Assembly: GCF_030816725.1 (NCBI RefSeq) | Contig: NZ_JAUSYG010000001.1 | Location: forward strand, 1,860,001 to 1,924,000 | Origin: Pseudarthrobacter defluvii | Lineage (GTDB): Bacteria > Actinomycetota > Actinomycetes > Actinomycetales > Micrococcaceae | Length of the DNA stretch: 64,000 nucleotides | Direction: 5' to 3' | Shown: one piece after another, positions 14,468 to 24,449 of the stretch | Position numbering within the stretch: position 1 is the stretch's first letter | Layout: the number at the start of each line of letters is the position of its first letter | Translations under genes and position numbers: made by a program | The notes under the pieces: generated by a model | The model's database searches: none | Told to the model about the DNA's origin: nothing | The model's input: only the letters and a program-made list of their open reading frames with translations

Positions 14468-15338
14468 GCAGGCACCCGCCACGGGACACGTACCAGGCGC
14501 CGGCCGGGAGTCCTTCGGCTCCCGGCTCGGTGCGGCCATGGCCGCCCGCGGCCCGCTGTGCGTGGGCATCGACCCGCATCCGGCACTGCTCAAGGGCTGG
14601 GGACTGGAAGACGACGTCGACGGGCTAAGGCGCTTCTCCCTCACCGCCCTGGAGGCAGTGGCTTCGCTCGCTGCCGCGGTCAAGCCGCAGGTGGCGCTTT
14701 ACGAGCGCCATGGATCGGCCGGCATGGCGGTGCTGGAGGAGGTGCTGGCCACCGCCCGGGACGAATCCGTTTTGACGATCGCCGATGCCAAGCGCGGCGA
14801 CATTGGTTCCACCATGGCCGCCTACGCCGACGCCTGGCTGGGGGACGAGTCCCCGCTGGCGGCGGACTCTGTCACGCTCAGCCCGTACCTGGGCTTCGAA
14901 TCGCTGCGCCCGGCGCTGGACCTTGCAGCGGAAACGGGCCGCGGCGTGTTCGTGCTGGCACTGACCTCCAACCCGGAGGGCGCCTCGGTCCAGCACGTGG
15001 GCGGAAACGATTCCGTGGCCCGCAGGATCGCGGCTGCCGCAGCAGCGGAAAACTCCCGGTACGCAGGAAGCCTGGGGTCCGTGGGCCTGGTGGTCGGGGC
15101 CACCGTTGGCAGCGCCCTAATGGACCTGGGCCTGGATCTTGCCGCCCTCCGCGGCCCCATCCTGGCGCCCGGCCTCGGGGCGCAGGGCGCAACGCCGGCC
15201 GACCTTCGCGCCACCTTCGGCCGCGCCTACCCGTTCGTCTTGGGAACGTCGAGCCGCGACATCCTGGCGGCGGGACCGGATATCCGCGGCCTTCGGGAGG
15301 CGGCCCTGGGAACGCTGGACGGACTGCGGGGCCAATAG
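14460..15338 (+). CDS. pyrF: Orotidine 5'-phosphate decarboxylase (type 2)
   Basis: 292 residues. The type 2 OMP decarboxylase active site [18 protein letters not shown] lies near residues 105-122; N-terminal [17 protein letters not shown] and C-terminal [12 protein letters not shown] and [10 protein letters not shown] are also typical. ATG 14460 overlaps the end of carB by 8 bases. It completes UMP synthesis together with the upstream genes; pyrE and pyrD are not in this window. Confidence 0.95.
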
Positions 15339-15449
15339 GACGGCAGTTGCCCGGATGCATTGATTCGGGCTGCACCAGAGGGTAGTTTCAGGACAGGTCC
15401 AAGGGCGGCCGCCCTTGGATGAAATCCGCCGACTCCGGGGGTGTCCGAG

Positions 15450-15767
15450 ATGGTTCTGCGACCCTTATCTGCGTCTGAACGGGCCGACGCCCTGGGCAAG
15501 GCGGCAGCAGCCAGGGCCACCCGGGCCGCCGCCAAGGAGAGCCTGCGGAACGGCGACAGGTCCGCGGCGGACATCATCAGCTCTGCGCTGGAGGACGACG
15601 CACTGGCACGCATGAAAGTCTCGGAGCTGCTCGAAGCCCTTCCCGGCATCGGAAAGGTACGCGCCGCGGCGATCATGCAGCAACTGGGCATCGCTGCTTC
15701 CCGCAGGGTCCGGGGACTGGGCGTCCACCAGCGGCGGGCGCTGGTAGATTTTATAGACGAGCATTGA
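15450..15767 (+). CDS. mihF: Actinobacterial integration host factor (mIHF)
   Basis: A 105-residue basic DNA-binding protein of the actinobacterial mIHF family, which is unrelated in fold to E. coli IHF and acts as a nucleoid protein. The conserved block is MKVSELLEALPGIGKVRAAAIMQQL...RRVRGLGVHQRRAL, which contains a helix-two-turn-helix DNA-binding module. I chose ATG 15450 because alignment with mycobacterial mIHF starts there (MVLRPLS versus MALPQLT) and GGGGG lies 8 bases upstream; a GTG at 15441 is possible. Location between pyrF and gmk matches mycobacteria. Confidence 0.92.
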   Translation: MVLRPLSASERADALGKAAAARATRAAAKESLRNGDRSAADIISSALEDDALARMKVSELLEALPGIGKVRAAAIMQQLGIAASRRVRGLGVHQRRALVDFIDEH

Positions 15768-15812
15768 GGCAGGCGGCGCCTGTCTTTCCCCCAACTGCGG
15801 CAAAAGGAATAC

Positions 15813-16406
15813 GTGAGCAAGAAACCTGGACTGACAGTCCTCGCAGGTCCGACGGCTGTTGGCAAAGGCACCGTGTCCACCTACATCCGTGACAACTACC
15901 CCGAGGTGTGGCTTTCCGTCTCAGCCACCACCCGGGCACCCCGGCCGGGGGAGGTGGACGGCGTCCACTACTTCTTCAAGAGCAAGGACGAGTTCGAGCA
16001 GCTCATTGCCGACGGCGAACTCCTGGAGTGGGCCGTCGTCCACGGCCAGAACACCTACGGCACCTTGAAAAGCACCGTGAACGGGGCCATCGCCGAAGGC
16101 CGGTCCGTGCTGTTGGAGATCGACCTGCAGGGTGCGCGCCAGGTCAAGGCAGCCGTTCCCGACGCCCAGTTCGTTTTCCTGGCCCCGCCCACCTGGGACG
16201 AGATGGTCCGCCGGCTGGTGGGCCGGGGCACCGAAACACCCGAAGAACAGCAGCGGCGCCTGGAAACCGCTAAACTGGAACTTGCTGCTGAACCGGAGTT
16301 CGACCACACCGTCATCAATGACGACGTCCGCCGGGCAGCGGACGAGCTTGTTTCACTCATGGGGCTGACACCGCATCCACACCTGCCGGAACCGTCAGCC
16401 CGCTAG
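15813..16406 (+). CDS. gmk: Guanylate kinase
   Basis: 197 residues; phosphorylates GMP to GDP. P-loop [11 protein letters not shown] lies near residues 10-20, and the GMP-binding region [21 protein letters not shown] and [12 protein letters not shown] are both family signatures. GTG 15813 follows an AAAGGAA ribosome binding site. It sits 46 bp after mihF and 15 bp before rpoZ, a conserved actinobacterial and general bacterial pairing. Confidence 0.95.
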   Translation: MSKKPGLTVLAGPTAVGKGTVSTYIRDNYPEVWLSVSATTRAPRPGEVDGVHYFFKSKDEFEQLIADGELLEWAVVHGQNTYGTLKSTVNGAIAEGRSVLLEIDLQGARQVKAAVPDAQFVFLAPPTWDEMVRRLVGRGTETPEEQQRRLETAKLELAAEPEFDHTVINDDVRRAADELVSLMGLTPHPHLPEPSAR

Positions 16407-16421
16407 GAATTTGGAGAATTC

Positions 16422-16682
16422 GTGTCCACGAACCTTGAAGGCATCATCAACCCGCCGATCGACTCGCTGCTCGAAGCAGCCGACTCCAAGTACGGCCTGG
16501 TGATCTTCGGTGCCAAGCGCGCTCGTCAGATCAACGCCTACTACGCCCAGCTTCACGAGGGCCTCTTTGAATACGTCGGACCTCTGGTTGACACCAAGCT
16601 GAACGAAAAGTCGCTCTCGATTGCCCTGCGCGAGATCAACGAAGGCAAGCTGGTTTCCACGCCGATCGAAGCCGCAGAGTAG
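16422..16682 (+). CDS. rpoZ: RNA polymerase omega subunit
   Basis: 86 residues, usual length for omega. Contains the family core: [33 protein letters not shown] near residues 9-40 and the conserved [15 protein letters not shown]. It assists assembly of beta-prime into RNA polymerase. GTG start preceded by TTGGAGAA. The gmk-rpoZ-coaBC order is typical. Confidence 0.95.
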   Translation: MSTNLEGIINPPIDSLLEAADSKYGLVIFGAKRARQINAYYAQLHEGLFEYVGPLVDTKLNEKSLSIALREINEGKLVSTPIEAAE

Positions 16683-16720
16683 ACCTGCTGCTTAACTGAC
16701 TTGCTGTTGACGGAGGTCAC

Positions 16721-17956
16721 GTGCGCATAGTCCTCGGAGTCGGGGGAGGGATTGCCGCCTACAAGGTGGCATCGCTCCTCCGGCTTTTTACTGAAGCCGG
16801 ACATGACGTCACGGTGATTCCCACGGAGGCATCCACCCGCTTCATCGGAACGGCCACGTGGGAGGCGCTGTCCGGGAACCCCGTGAGCAACAGCGTTTTC
16901 GACGACGTGCACCTGGTCAACCACGTCCGGCTTGGCCACGAAGCGGATCTCGTGGTGGTGGCGCCCGCCACCGCAGACCTCCTGGCCAAGGCAGCCACCG
17001 GCCAGGCCGGGGACCTGCTCACCAACACCCTGCTGATGGCCCACGGACCGGTGCTGTTCGCCCCCGCCATGCACACCGAAATGTGGCAGCACGCCGCCAC
17101 GCGGGCCAACGTCGAAACGCTCCGCTCACGCGGCGCTGCCGTCCTGGAGCCCGCCTCCGGCCGGTTGACGGGAGCAGACTCGGGCCCGGGAAGGCTCCCG
17201 GAACCGCAGGTAATCTTCGAGGCCGCCATGGCCTTGGTCCAGGGGCAGTCCGATTACCAGCTGCCCCTCGCCGGGCGCACCGTTACCATCAGCGCCGGCG
17301 GAACCCGCGAGCCGCTGGACCCCGTTCGGTTCCTCGGCAACCGGTCCTCAGGTAAACAAGGGGTGGCACTGGCCGTTGCGGCACGGAACGCCGGCGCAAC
17401 GGTCCGGCTGCTGGCTGCTCACATGGACGTTACGCCGCCAGCCGGCGTGGAAGTCGTCCGGGTGGAAACTGCCCTGGAACTCCGCGAGGCTGCGCTGGCC
17501 GCTGCTCCAGGGTCCGACGTAATCATCATGTCCGCGGCGGTGGCTGACTTCCGCCCGGCTGACGTTTCGGACACCAAGATCAAGAAGCGGGACGACACTG
17601 CGGATCCTGTCATCACCCTGGTCCGCAATCCGGACATCCTGCAGGAGCTTGTGGAGCAACGCACTGCGGACCCGGCTGAAGCGGGGCAGCTCATCGTGGG
17701 CTTTGCCGCAGAGACCGGGGACGGCCAGGGGGATGTGCTGGCGTATGCGGAGGCGAAGCTGCAGCGCAAGGGCTGCGACCTGCTGGTCGTGAACCATGTG
17801 GGGACGGACAAGGTCTTCGGGCAGGACTCCAACGCAGTTGTCATCCTTTCGCGCTCCGGCTCCGAACCGCAGGAAGCGTCCGGTACCAAGGCCGAGGTTT
17901 CGGAAGCCATCATCAGCCGCATCAGCCGTGAACTGAACCGTGTTGCCTCGAGCTGA
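16721..17956 (+). CDS. coaBC: Bifunctional phosphopantothenoylcysteine decarboxylase / phosphopantothenate-cysteine ligase
   Basis: 411 residues; two steps of coenzyme A synthesis. The N-terminal flavoprotein CoaC domain (about 1-180) has GVGGGIAAYK, the His of HLVNHVRLGHEADL and the FAPAMHTEMW loop. The CoaB ligase domain (about 185-405) starts ITISAGGTREPLDPVRFLGNRSSGK and contains MSAAVADFRP and the lysine-containing KIKKRD. GTG start. Confidence 0.95.
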   Translation: MRIVLGVGGGIAAYKVASLLRLFTEAGHDVTVIPTEASTRFIGTATWEALSGNPVSNSVFDDVHLVNHVRLGHEADLVVVAPATADLLAKAATGQAGDLLTNTLLMAHGPVLFAPAMHTEMWQHAATRANVETLRSRGAAVLEPASGRLTGADSGPGRLPEPQVIFEAAMALVQGQSDYQLPLAGRTVTISAGGTREPLDPVRFLGNRSSGKQGVALAVAARNAGATVRLLAAHMDVTPPAGVEVVRVETALELREAALAAAPGSDVIIMSAAVADFRPADVSDTKIKKRDDTADPVITLVRNPDILQELVEQRTADPAEAGQLIVGFAAETGDGQGDVLAYAEAKLQRKGCDLLVVNHVGTDKVFGQDSNAVVILSRSGSEPQEASGTKAEVSEAIISRISRELNRVASS

Positions 17957-18066
17957 ACCCGTTTCGCCCGCTGCCTGACGTGTTTCCGGCCACCTTTGCT
18001 TAGCACGGGGACATCTACCGACTCCTCCCTGACGGGAGCACCGACACCAACCAGTAAGGTAATTGA

Positions 18067-19302
18067 GTGACTTTACCGCTGCACCTTCCCCATACCCACG
18101 GGGCCACGCCCTCCGCGCTCCGGCTCTTCACGTCCGAGTCGGTCACCGAAGGCCATCCGGACAAAATCTGCGACCAGATCAGCGACGCCATCCTCGACGC
18201 CCTGCTGTCCGCGGACCCCGAGTCCCGCGTGGCCGTGGAGACCATGGCCACCACCGGCCTGGTGCATGTGGCAGGCGAAGTCACCACCGACGCTTACGTC
18301 GAGATTCCGCAGATCGTCCGTGAAACGATCCTGGGCATCGGGTACGACTCCTCAGCCAACGGGTTCGACGGTGCCCGCTGCGGCGTGTCCGTATCCATCG
18401 GCCAGCAGTCCAACGACATTGCCGGCGGCGTCTTCAACTCCCTTGAGGCCCGCGAAGGCCGCCAGGAGGATGATTACGACCTCCAGGGCGCGGGCGACCA
18501 GGGCCTGATGTTCGGTTACGCCAGCGATGAGACGCCGTCCTACATGCCGACGCCCATTTGGCTGGCCCACAGGCTCTCCGAACGCCTCACCGACGTCCGC
18601 AAGACGGGCCAGCTGGCCTATCTTCGCCCGGACGGCAAGACCCAGGTCACCGTGGGCTACGACAAAGACGTCCCGGTTTCCGTTGAAACGGTGGTCATTT
18701 CCAGCCAGCACGCCGAGGGCGCAAGCCTGGAGCAGCTGCGCGCCGATCTCGCTGCCGTCGTCATCGAACCTGTCCTCGCCGCCGCGGACCTCGACATCTC
18801 CCGCGCCGCGAACATCCTCAACCCTGCCGGCGAGTTTGTCATTGGGGGCCCGGTGGGTGACGCCGGGCTTACCGGCCGCAAGATCATTGTGGACACCTAC
18901 GGCGGCATGGCCCGCCACGGCGGAGGTGCCTTCTCCGGCAAGGACCCGTCCAAGGTTGACCGCTCCGCCGCCTATGCCATGCGCTGGGTTGCCAAGAATG
19001 TGGTGGCCGCAGGCCTTGCCAAGCGTGCCGAGATCCAGATCGCGTACGCGATCGGCCAGGCGCGGCCGGTGGGAACGTACGTGGAGACCTTTGGCACCGA
19101 GACGGTGGATCCCGCCCGGATCAGCGAAGCCATCGCGGAAATCTTCGACCTCCGTCCCCGTGCCATCATCGATGCCCTGGACCTGAAGCGGCCCATTTAT
19201 GCCAAGACCGCCGCGCACGGCCACTTCGGTCGGGAAGACCCTGATTTTACGTGGGAACGCCTGGACCGGGTGGATGATTTGAAAGCGTTCTTCAACGCCT
19301 AG
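18067..19302 (+). CDS. metK: S-adenosylmethionine synthetase
   Basis: 411 residues; makes SAM from ATP and methionine. Signature sites: [19 protein letters not shown] near residue 30, [12 protein letters not shown] near residue 140, and the P-loop-like [16 protein letters not shown] near residue 285. GTG 18067 follows AAGGTAA. The 110-bp upstream gap has a small hairpin (CTCC...GGAG near 18023-18036), but I see no recognisable SAM riboswitch. Confidence 0.95.
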   Translation: MTLPLHLPHTHGATPSALRLFTSESVTEGHPDKICDQISDAILDALLSADPESRVAVETMATTGLVHVAGEVTTDAYVEIPQIVRETILGIGYDSSANGFDGARCGVSVSIGQQSNDIAGGVFNSLEAREGRQEDDYDLQGAGDQGLMFGYASDETPSYMPTPIWLAHRLSERLTDVRKTGQLAYLRPDGKTQVTVGYDKDVPVSVETVVISSQHAEGASLEQLRADLAAVVIEPVLAAADLDISRAANILNPAGEFVIGGPVGDAGLTGRKIIVDTYGGMARHGGGAFSGKDPSKVDRSAAYAMRWVAKNVVAAGLAKRAEIQIAYAIGQARPVGTYVETFGTETVDPARISEAIAEIFDLRPRAIIDALDLKRPIYAKTAAHGHFGREDPDFTWERLDRVDDLKAFFNA

Positions 19303-19430
19303 CCGCGCTCCCGCCGGAGGCTCTGTTTGCAGGCACGCGACAGGGAAGACCAACCCAGCCCGGACGCCCAATGTCAGTGGCTGGTGCTTGGCTGTCCATG
19401 TCCAACCGGCGCTGAACGGAGGTAACTGCC

Positions 19431-21515
19431 ATGGTTGCTGAGAGCTCCGTCCAACCCACCCTGCTGCAGGGTTTTCCCGCACCCAGGATGCCCAGCGGCG
19501 TCACGCTGGCAGGGGAGCTTCCGGTGGCGCGGGTCCTGGTCGAGTCCTCCCTGCCGCATTTGGACCGTCCCTTCGACTATGCCGTGCCGGACGCACTGGA
19601 CCAGGCGGCACAACCGGGCACCAGGGTGAAGGTCAAGTTCAATGGCCAGGACCTCAGCGGTTTCCTCTTTGAACGCGTGGGGGAGTCCGACGCCGGACAC
19701 GCTTTGGTGCCTCTGGCAAAGGTCGTGTCCCCGGTCCAGGTCCTCACCCCCGCCGTCAGGGAGCTTGCCGCCGCCGTCGCAGCCCGTTACGCGGGCACGG
19801 TCAGCGACGTCCTCCGCCTGGCGGTCCCGCCCCGGGTAGCGAAGCTGGAAAAGGACTATCCCGATTCACTGGGTGCGGCGGAACCGGTGCCCGCGCCGCA
19901 GCCTTCAGGTACCCCCGCCATTTCAGCATGGGGTGCGTACCGCACGGGTTCGGCGTTCCTGCGGCACCTGGCCGGCGGGGGATCACCCCGCGCCGTCGTC
20001 AATCCACTGCAGGGCTACGGGCCCGCGGGCTGGCCCGGCCTGCTTGCCGAGGCCGCCGCTGCGGCCTACGCCTCCGGCAGGGGTGCTGTGCTGGTGGTTC
20101 CCGACTACCGGGACCTGGACCGGCTGGAGGAAGCGCTCAAGGGGCTGGTTCCGGCGGAGGCGGTGGCCAGGCTCACCGCCGACGACGGTCCCACGCCACG
20201 GTACCGGAACTTCCTCCGGCTGCTGGCCGGCAGCGCGAAGATCGCCATCGGGACGCGCTCGGCCGCCTTCGCACCCGTGCAGGACCTGGGACTGGTGGCC
20301 TGCTGGGACGACGGCGACGACCTCCACATCGAGCAGCGGGCGCCCTATGCCCATACCCGTGAAGTCCTGCTCCTGCGGGCCGAGCAGGAAGGCACCGCAT
20401 GCCTGCTCGCGGGGCATGCCCGCAGCACCGAGGTCCAGCGGCTGGTGGAAGCCGGGTGGGCCGTCCCCGTGGAGGCTGAGCGGGGGATCCTCCGCAGGAC
20501 CGTTCCCCGCGTCGTCAGCACTGCGGACAGTTTCGAGCAGGCGCGGGACCCCCTGGCCACCCTTGCCCGCCTCCCGCATGCCGCGTGGCAGGCCGCCAAG
20601 GAAGGACTGGAGCGCGGCCCCGTGCTGGTGCAGGTCGCAAGGGCAGGCTACGCACCCTCACTGGTGTGCGAAACGTGCAGGGAACCGGCCCGCTGCAGCC
20701 ACTGCCAGGGACCGCTGGCACTGGCGGGGACATCGGCGCTGCCACAGTGCCGCTGGTGTTCCACCCCGGCTCCGGACTGGAAGTGTTCGCACTGCGGGGG
20801 GCGGCGGCTTCGGAAGGGCGCCACGGGAGTCCTGCGTACTGCCGAGGAACTTGGCCGCGCGTTCCCCGGCACAGCGGTGATCACGTCCTCCGGCGACCAG
20901 GTGAAAGCCAAGGTAGGCGCGGGCAAGGCTCTGGTGGTGGCCACCGTGGGGGCCGAACCTGTTGCGGACGGCGGATATTCCGCCGCCCTCCTTCTGGACG
21001 GGGATTCCCTGCTGCGCCGCGAGACCCTCCGGGCCGGCGAAGACACAGTGCGCCGCTGGTTCAACGCGGCCGCCCTGGTGCGTCCGGCCCCGGACAAGGG
21101 GCTGGTGGTGGTTACGGCCACGGACACAGTCGCCACCGGGGCCCTGCTGCGGTGGGATCCGGCAGGTTACGCCCAGCGTGAGTTGTCCCTGCGGATGGAG
21201 CTTCAGCTGCCTCCGGCGGTAAGGATCGCGTCCGTCACGGGGCCCCGGGCCGCTGTCGAACACTACACGGGAGCCGTGGAAGCCGACCTTGGAGGCGCGG
21301 GAATCACCCTGCGCACCGCTGGCCCGGCACCGCTGCTGCTTACCGCACCGCCCTCCGGCAGGCGCTCAGCCGAGGACGTACGGACCCTGCTGTTCTTCCC
21401 TTACGGCCAGGCGGCCGCCGTCGTCCGCGTCCTGCGCATCACCCGCGCAGCTGTGGCAGCCAAACGGACGGTTGACCCGGTGCAGCTGCGCCTGGACGGC
21501 GTTGACGTGCTGTAG
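19431..21515 (+). CDS. priA: Primosomal protein N' (PriA), helicase motifs lost
   Basis: 694 residues with the PriA layout: an N-terminal 3'BD DNA-binding domain (VARVLVESSLPHLDRPFDYAVP), a helicase-like region and two Cys clusters (CETCREPARCSHC and CRWCSTPAPDWKCSHC, about residues 412-465) that bind zinc. The ATPase motifs are degenerate. There is no GxTGSGKT P-loop, and the DEEH box is replaced by a sequence reading CWDDGDD near residue 290. This is usual for actinobacterial PriA and implies a structural role in replication restart rather than unwinding. ATG with strong GGAGGTAA. Confidence 0.88.
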   Translation: MVAESSVQPTLLQGFPAPRMPSGVTLAGELPVARVLVESSLPHLDRPFDYAVPDALDQAAQPGTRVKVKFNGQDLSGFLFERVGESDAGHALVPLAKVVSPVQVLTPAVRELAAAVAARYAGTVSDVLRLAVPPRVAKLEKDYPDSLGAAEPVPAPQPSGTPAISAWGAYRTGSAFLRHLAGGGSPRAVVNPLQGYGPAGWPGLLAEAAAAAYASGRGAVLVVPDYRDLDRLEEALKGLVPAEAVARLTADDGPTPRYRNFLRLLAGSAKIAIGTRSAAFAPVQDLGLVACWDDGDDLHIEQRAPYAHTREVLLLRAEQEGTACLLAGHARSTEVQRLVEAGWAVPVEAERGILRRTVPRVVSTADSFEQARDPLATLARLPHAAWQAAKEGLERGPVLVQVARAGYAPSLVCETCREPARCSHCQGPLALAGTSALPQCRWCSTPAPDWKCSHCGGRRLRKGATGVLRTAEELGRAFPGTAVITSSGDQVKAKVGAGKALVVATVGAEPVADGGYSAALLLDGDSLLRRETLRAGEDTVRRWFNAAALVRPAPDKGLVVVTATDTVATGALLRWDPAGYAQRELSLRMELQLPPAVRIASVTGPRAAVEHYTGAVEADLGGAGITLRTAGPAPLLLTAPPSGRRSAEDVRTLLFFPYGQAAAVVRVLRITRAAVAAKRTVDPVQLRLDGVDVL

Positions 21516-21545
21516 CTGCAGACGTGCTCCCAGGGCTGGCGTGCT

Positions 21546-22625
21546 TTACGCCCGGTTCCGCTTCGCCACGACCTCGTGCGCGGCGTCCACCAGCTGGCGT
21601 GCCGATTCGTCCCAGCTGAACTCTGCCGCCTGGGCAAGGGCACGGCCCGACATTTCCTGCCAGTGGCGGTCGTCCTTCAGCTGGCCCACCGCATCGGCGA
21701 ACTGCCCGGGGGACTCCGGGTCCACATAGATCGCCGCATCGGCGCCTACTTCCCGGAAGATCGGAATATCGCTGGCAATCACCGGGGTGCCAACGGCCAT
21801 GGCCTCCACCAGGGGAAGCCCGTACCCCTCGGCCCTGGACAGGCTCACCAGTGCAGTGGCCCGCCGCAGCAGCGCGTCATACTCCTCATCCGTCACGCCG
21901 TTGTGGAACACCACGGACGCGCCCGGCGGGACGATCCGTTCCAGTTCTGCACGCCGCTGGGAGGTAATCCGGCTGAGTAAGTGCAGGGTGTAGCCAGGCA
22001 GCCCGGCCATGCCGGCCACCATTGTTTCCACGTTCTTGTACGGCATGAACGATCCCATGTAGATGATCGTCCTGTCCGCTCCGTCGTCCGGGTTGCGGGA
22101 CTCCTGGGCGGGTTGCGGGGCGTTGGCGATGATGCGCACCGGCCGGCTTGTCAGCCGGTACTTGGCCATCAGCGCTTCGGTGGTCCGGCTGATGGTGGCC
22201 ACAATGTCGGCCCGGTTGAGGAGGAGACGCTGCGGCCAGAAGGCCTTGTGGTACAGCCGCCAGAGCAGGCGAACGGGCGCCGGCAGGAAACCAGGGGGAG
22301 TGGGGTGCTCGTAGTAGATCAGGTCATGCAGGGTCAGGATCAGCCCGTACTTGCGGCCCCAGGTGCCCATGGTCTGCATGGGGCACACCACCACGTCCGC
22401 CCCGATGCCGTTCACCGTCCGCGCGATGAACAGTTCCCGGGGGGAGAGCGGGCTGCTGATCAGCGTGTAAGGAACATCAGGCAGGAGGGCCAGTTGCCGC
22501 ACATCGGACACCAGCATGGACACATCGGCGATCTTCGCCGTGGCAGCGATCAGGCTTGCCCCATAGCGGCTGATGCCATCGTGGTGGTCAGTGCGGGTAA
22601 AACGAGCATCGATGACAATCTTCAC
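21546..22625 (-). CDS. Glycosyltransferase family 4 protein
   Basis: 359 residues with the GT-B fold. The N-terminal acceptor domain begins MKIVIDARFTRTDHHDGISRYG. The C-terminal nucleotide-sugar domain has IIYMGSFMPYKNVETMVAG near residue 190 and the donor-site pattern SLSRAEGYGLPLVEAMAVGTPVIASD near residue 265 (the E-x7-E motif of family 4 retaining enzymes). No signal peptide, so cytoplasmic; probable role in glycolipid or polysaccharide synthesis, with acceptor unknown. Its start overlaps the stop of the upstream hydrolase by 4 bases, so the two are co-translated. Confidence 0.85.
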   Translation of the reverse strand: MKIVIDARFTRTDHHDGISRYGASLIAATAKIADVSMLVSDVRQLALLPDVPYTLISSPLSPRELFIARTVNGIGADVVVCPMQTMGTWGRKYGLILTLHDLIYYEHPTPPGFLPAPVRLLWRLYHKAFWPQRLLLNRADIVATISRTTEALMAKYRLTSRPVRIIANAPQPAQESRNPDDGADRTIIYMGSFMPYKNVETMVAGMAGLPGYTLHLLSRITSQRRAELERIVPPGASVVFHNGVTDEEYDALLRRATALVSLSRAEGYGLPLVEAMAVGTPVIASDIPIFREVGADAAIYVDPESPGQFADAVGQLKDDRHWQEMSGRALAQAAEFSWDESARQLVDAAHEVVAKRNRA

Positions 22626-23551
22626 GCGGGGTGGTCCTTCAGGAAGCTGCGGATGTAGCGGGCGGCCGGTTCCGGTGTTTCATAGTGGATGAGGTGCCCG
22701 ACGGCGGGGATCACCTTCAGTTCCCCGTCCGGCAGCAGGGCCAGGAGCTGGTGCTGGTTGGGAAGAGTTGCAATTTCGTCCTTTTCGCCGGCGATCAGCA
22801 GCACAGGAAGTTCCAGTTGTTCCGCCACCTCTGCGACATGGCTGCTGACGGAGGCAGTGAAGGACTCCAGGAGGCTGTCGCGGTCGGCGAAGGAACTGAA
22901 GTAGGCGTGGTGCTGGCCGTGAATGAAAGCGCGCAGCTCCCGGTCCCGCGTCTTGGCCATGGTTTCGCTCATGATCCGCACGATCAACGGATTACGCAAC
23001 AGGGCCAGGCCAGGCGTTCGGGGGAGCCGTGCGGCGAGCTTGTAGTACAGCACTGCCAGCCGTGTCATGACGCCCTTGGGCCCTTCCAGTGCCGGGGCGG
23101 CGATGGGATTGATCAGGATCAGGGGGCGCACGGCGTCAGGGTTCCTGGCTACGAAATGGGCCGCCACGATGGACCCGAACGAATGTCCCACCAGAACCGT
23201 ATCCGGCCCCAGGGCCTGGGCGGCCATGAAGTCGGTGATGAACTGCCCGTAACGCTCCACCGAGTGCGGGTCCCGGGCGAAAGCGTCCGAGCTGCCGAAG
23301 CCTGGCAGGTCCGGCATGATGATGCGCATGTCCGGGAGCTGGTCTGCGACGCGAAGGAGTCCGTGGTGGTCGCCCCGGAATCCATGCACCACCAAAATGG
23401 TGCGGGTCTCCGGGGTTTCCACGACTGGCTCATACGTCCAAAAAGCCACCGAGCCGCCGTCGAGGGCCACGGTGGAGGCGGAAGCGCGGGCGGCAAGGCC
23501 GGCGCTGAGGTATGCAGGCCCGGGGGAAGGCCCCGGGTTCACGGTATCCAT
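22622..23551 (-). CDS. Alpha/beta hydrolase
   Basis: A 309-residue alpha/beta-hydrolase fold protein. The HGFRGDH oxyanion region lies near residue 55, the nucleophile elbow LVGHSFGSIVAAH near residue 122, and the catalytic His in PAVGHLIHYETPE near residue 283. The substrate is not predictable. It is followed directly by the glycosyltransferase gene (overlapping) and lies 9 bp after the aldo/keto reductase stop, so these three genes probably form one operon. Confidence 0.85.
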   Translation of the reverse strand: MDTVNPGPSPGPAYLSAGLAARASASTVALDGGSVAFWTYEPVVETPETRTILVVHGFRGDHHGLLRVADQLPDMRIIMPDLPGFGSSDAFARDPHSVERYGQFITDFMAAQALGPDTVLVGHSFGSIVAAHFVARNPDAVRPLILINPIAAPALEGPKGVMTRLAVLYYKLAARLPRTPGLALLRNPLIVRIMSETMAKTRDRELRAFIHGQHHAYFSSFADRDSLLESFTASVSSHVAEVAEQLELPVLLIAGEKDEIATLPNQHQLLALLPDGELKVIPAVGHLIHYETPEPAARYIRSFLKDHPA

Positions 23552-23560
23552 GTGCCGGGC

Positions 23561-24430
23561 CTAGTTGACGTTGTCCGGATGCGATCCGGTCCGCTGCCCG
23601 CGGTCCAGTGCGTTGATAGCAGCCAGATCGCGTTCTGAGAGCTCGAAACCGAAGACATCGAGGTTTTCCCGGATGCGTGCTTCGGAACTGGCCTTGGGGA
23701 TGGCGATGTTCCCCAGCTGCATGTGCCAGCGCAGAATCACTTGGGCGGGGGTCCTCCGGTGCTCGGCAGCGCAGGCCTGGATGATGGGGTCGGCCAGCAC
23801 CTGGCCGCGGCCCAGCGGGCTCCAAGCTTCGGTACGGATTCCCAGTTCTGCGTGCTTCTGGCGCAGTTCTTCCTGCTGCAGCCAGGGGTGAAGTTCAATC
23901 TGGTTGACCGCGGGAACCACTTCGGCGCTTTGCAGCAGGCGGTCGAGGTGTGCCGGCTGGAAGTTGCTGACGCCAATGGCTCGGACTCTGCCTTCGCGGT
24001 AAAGCGTTTCCAGTGCGCGGTAGGTCTCAGGGAAGAGGCCCTTGCGGGGGCAGGGCCAGTGGATCAGGTACATGTCCACGTAGTCCAGGCCCAGGTTGAC
24101 CATGGAGTCGTCGAAGGCACGCAGCGTGGCGTCGTAGCCGTGGTGGTCATTCCACACCTTCGTGGTGACGAACACGTCCTCCCGGCTCAGGGACGGGGAC
24201 AGTTCGCCGGAACCGCCGCTGCCGGAGCCCGCGCCCAGCTGGGAGCTGATGCCCCGGGCCACGCCGGTTTCGTTGCCGTACATGGCGGCCGTGTCGAAGT
24301 GGCGGTAGCCGGCGGCGAGCGCGGTGGCCACCAGTCCTTCCGCGTCTGCCGCCGGCACCTTGTACAGCCCAAAGCCGAGCTGGTCTATCAGCACGCCGTT
24401 GTTCAGGCTGAGCCGGGGTGAGGTTCTCAT
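23561..24430 (-). CDS. Aldo/keto reductase
   Basis: 289 residues from ATG 24430. NADPH-dependent (beta/alpha)8 barrel oxidoreductase. The catalytic tetrad region includes FDTAAMYGNE (Asp and Tyr), VTTKVWNDHHG (Lys) and YLIHWPCP (His). The NADP site near the C terminus reads NIAIPKASSEARIRENL. It resembles 2,5-diketo-gluconate reductase-type enzymes. An upstream open-frame extension inside the regulator gene is not coding. Stop at 23561. Confidence 0.9.
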   Translation of the reverse strand: MRTSPRLSLNNGVLIDQLGFGLYKVPAADAEGLVATALAAGYRHFDTAAMYGNETGVARGISSQLGAGSGSGGSGELSPSLSREDVFVTTKVWNDHHGYDATLRAFDDSMVNLGLDYVDMYLIHWPCPRKGLFPETYRALETLYREGRVRAIGVSNFQPAHLDRLLQSAEVVPAVNQIELHPWLQQEELRQKHAELGIRTEAWSPLGRGQVLADPIIQACAAEHRRTPAQVILRWHMQLGNIAIPKASSEARIRENLDVFGFELSERDLAAINALDRGQRTGSHPDNVN

Positions 24431-24449
24431 GGCAACGACTCTACCCACT

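Noticed and set aside
17957-18066. A possible SAM riboswitch before metK.
   Set aside because: The 110-bp gap lacks the helices of known SAM riboswitch classes; only a short CTCC/GGAG hairpin is visible.
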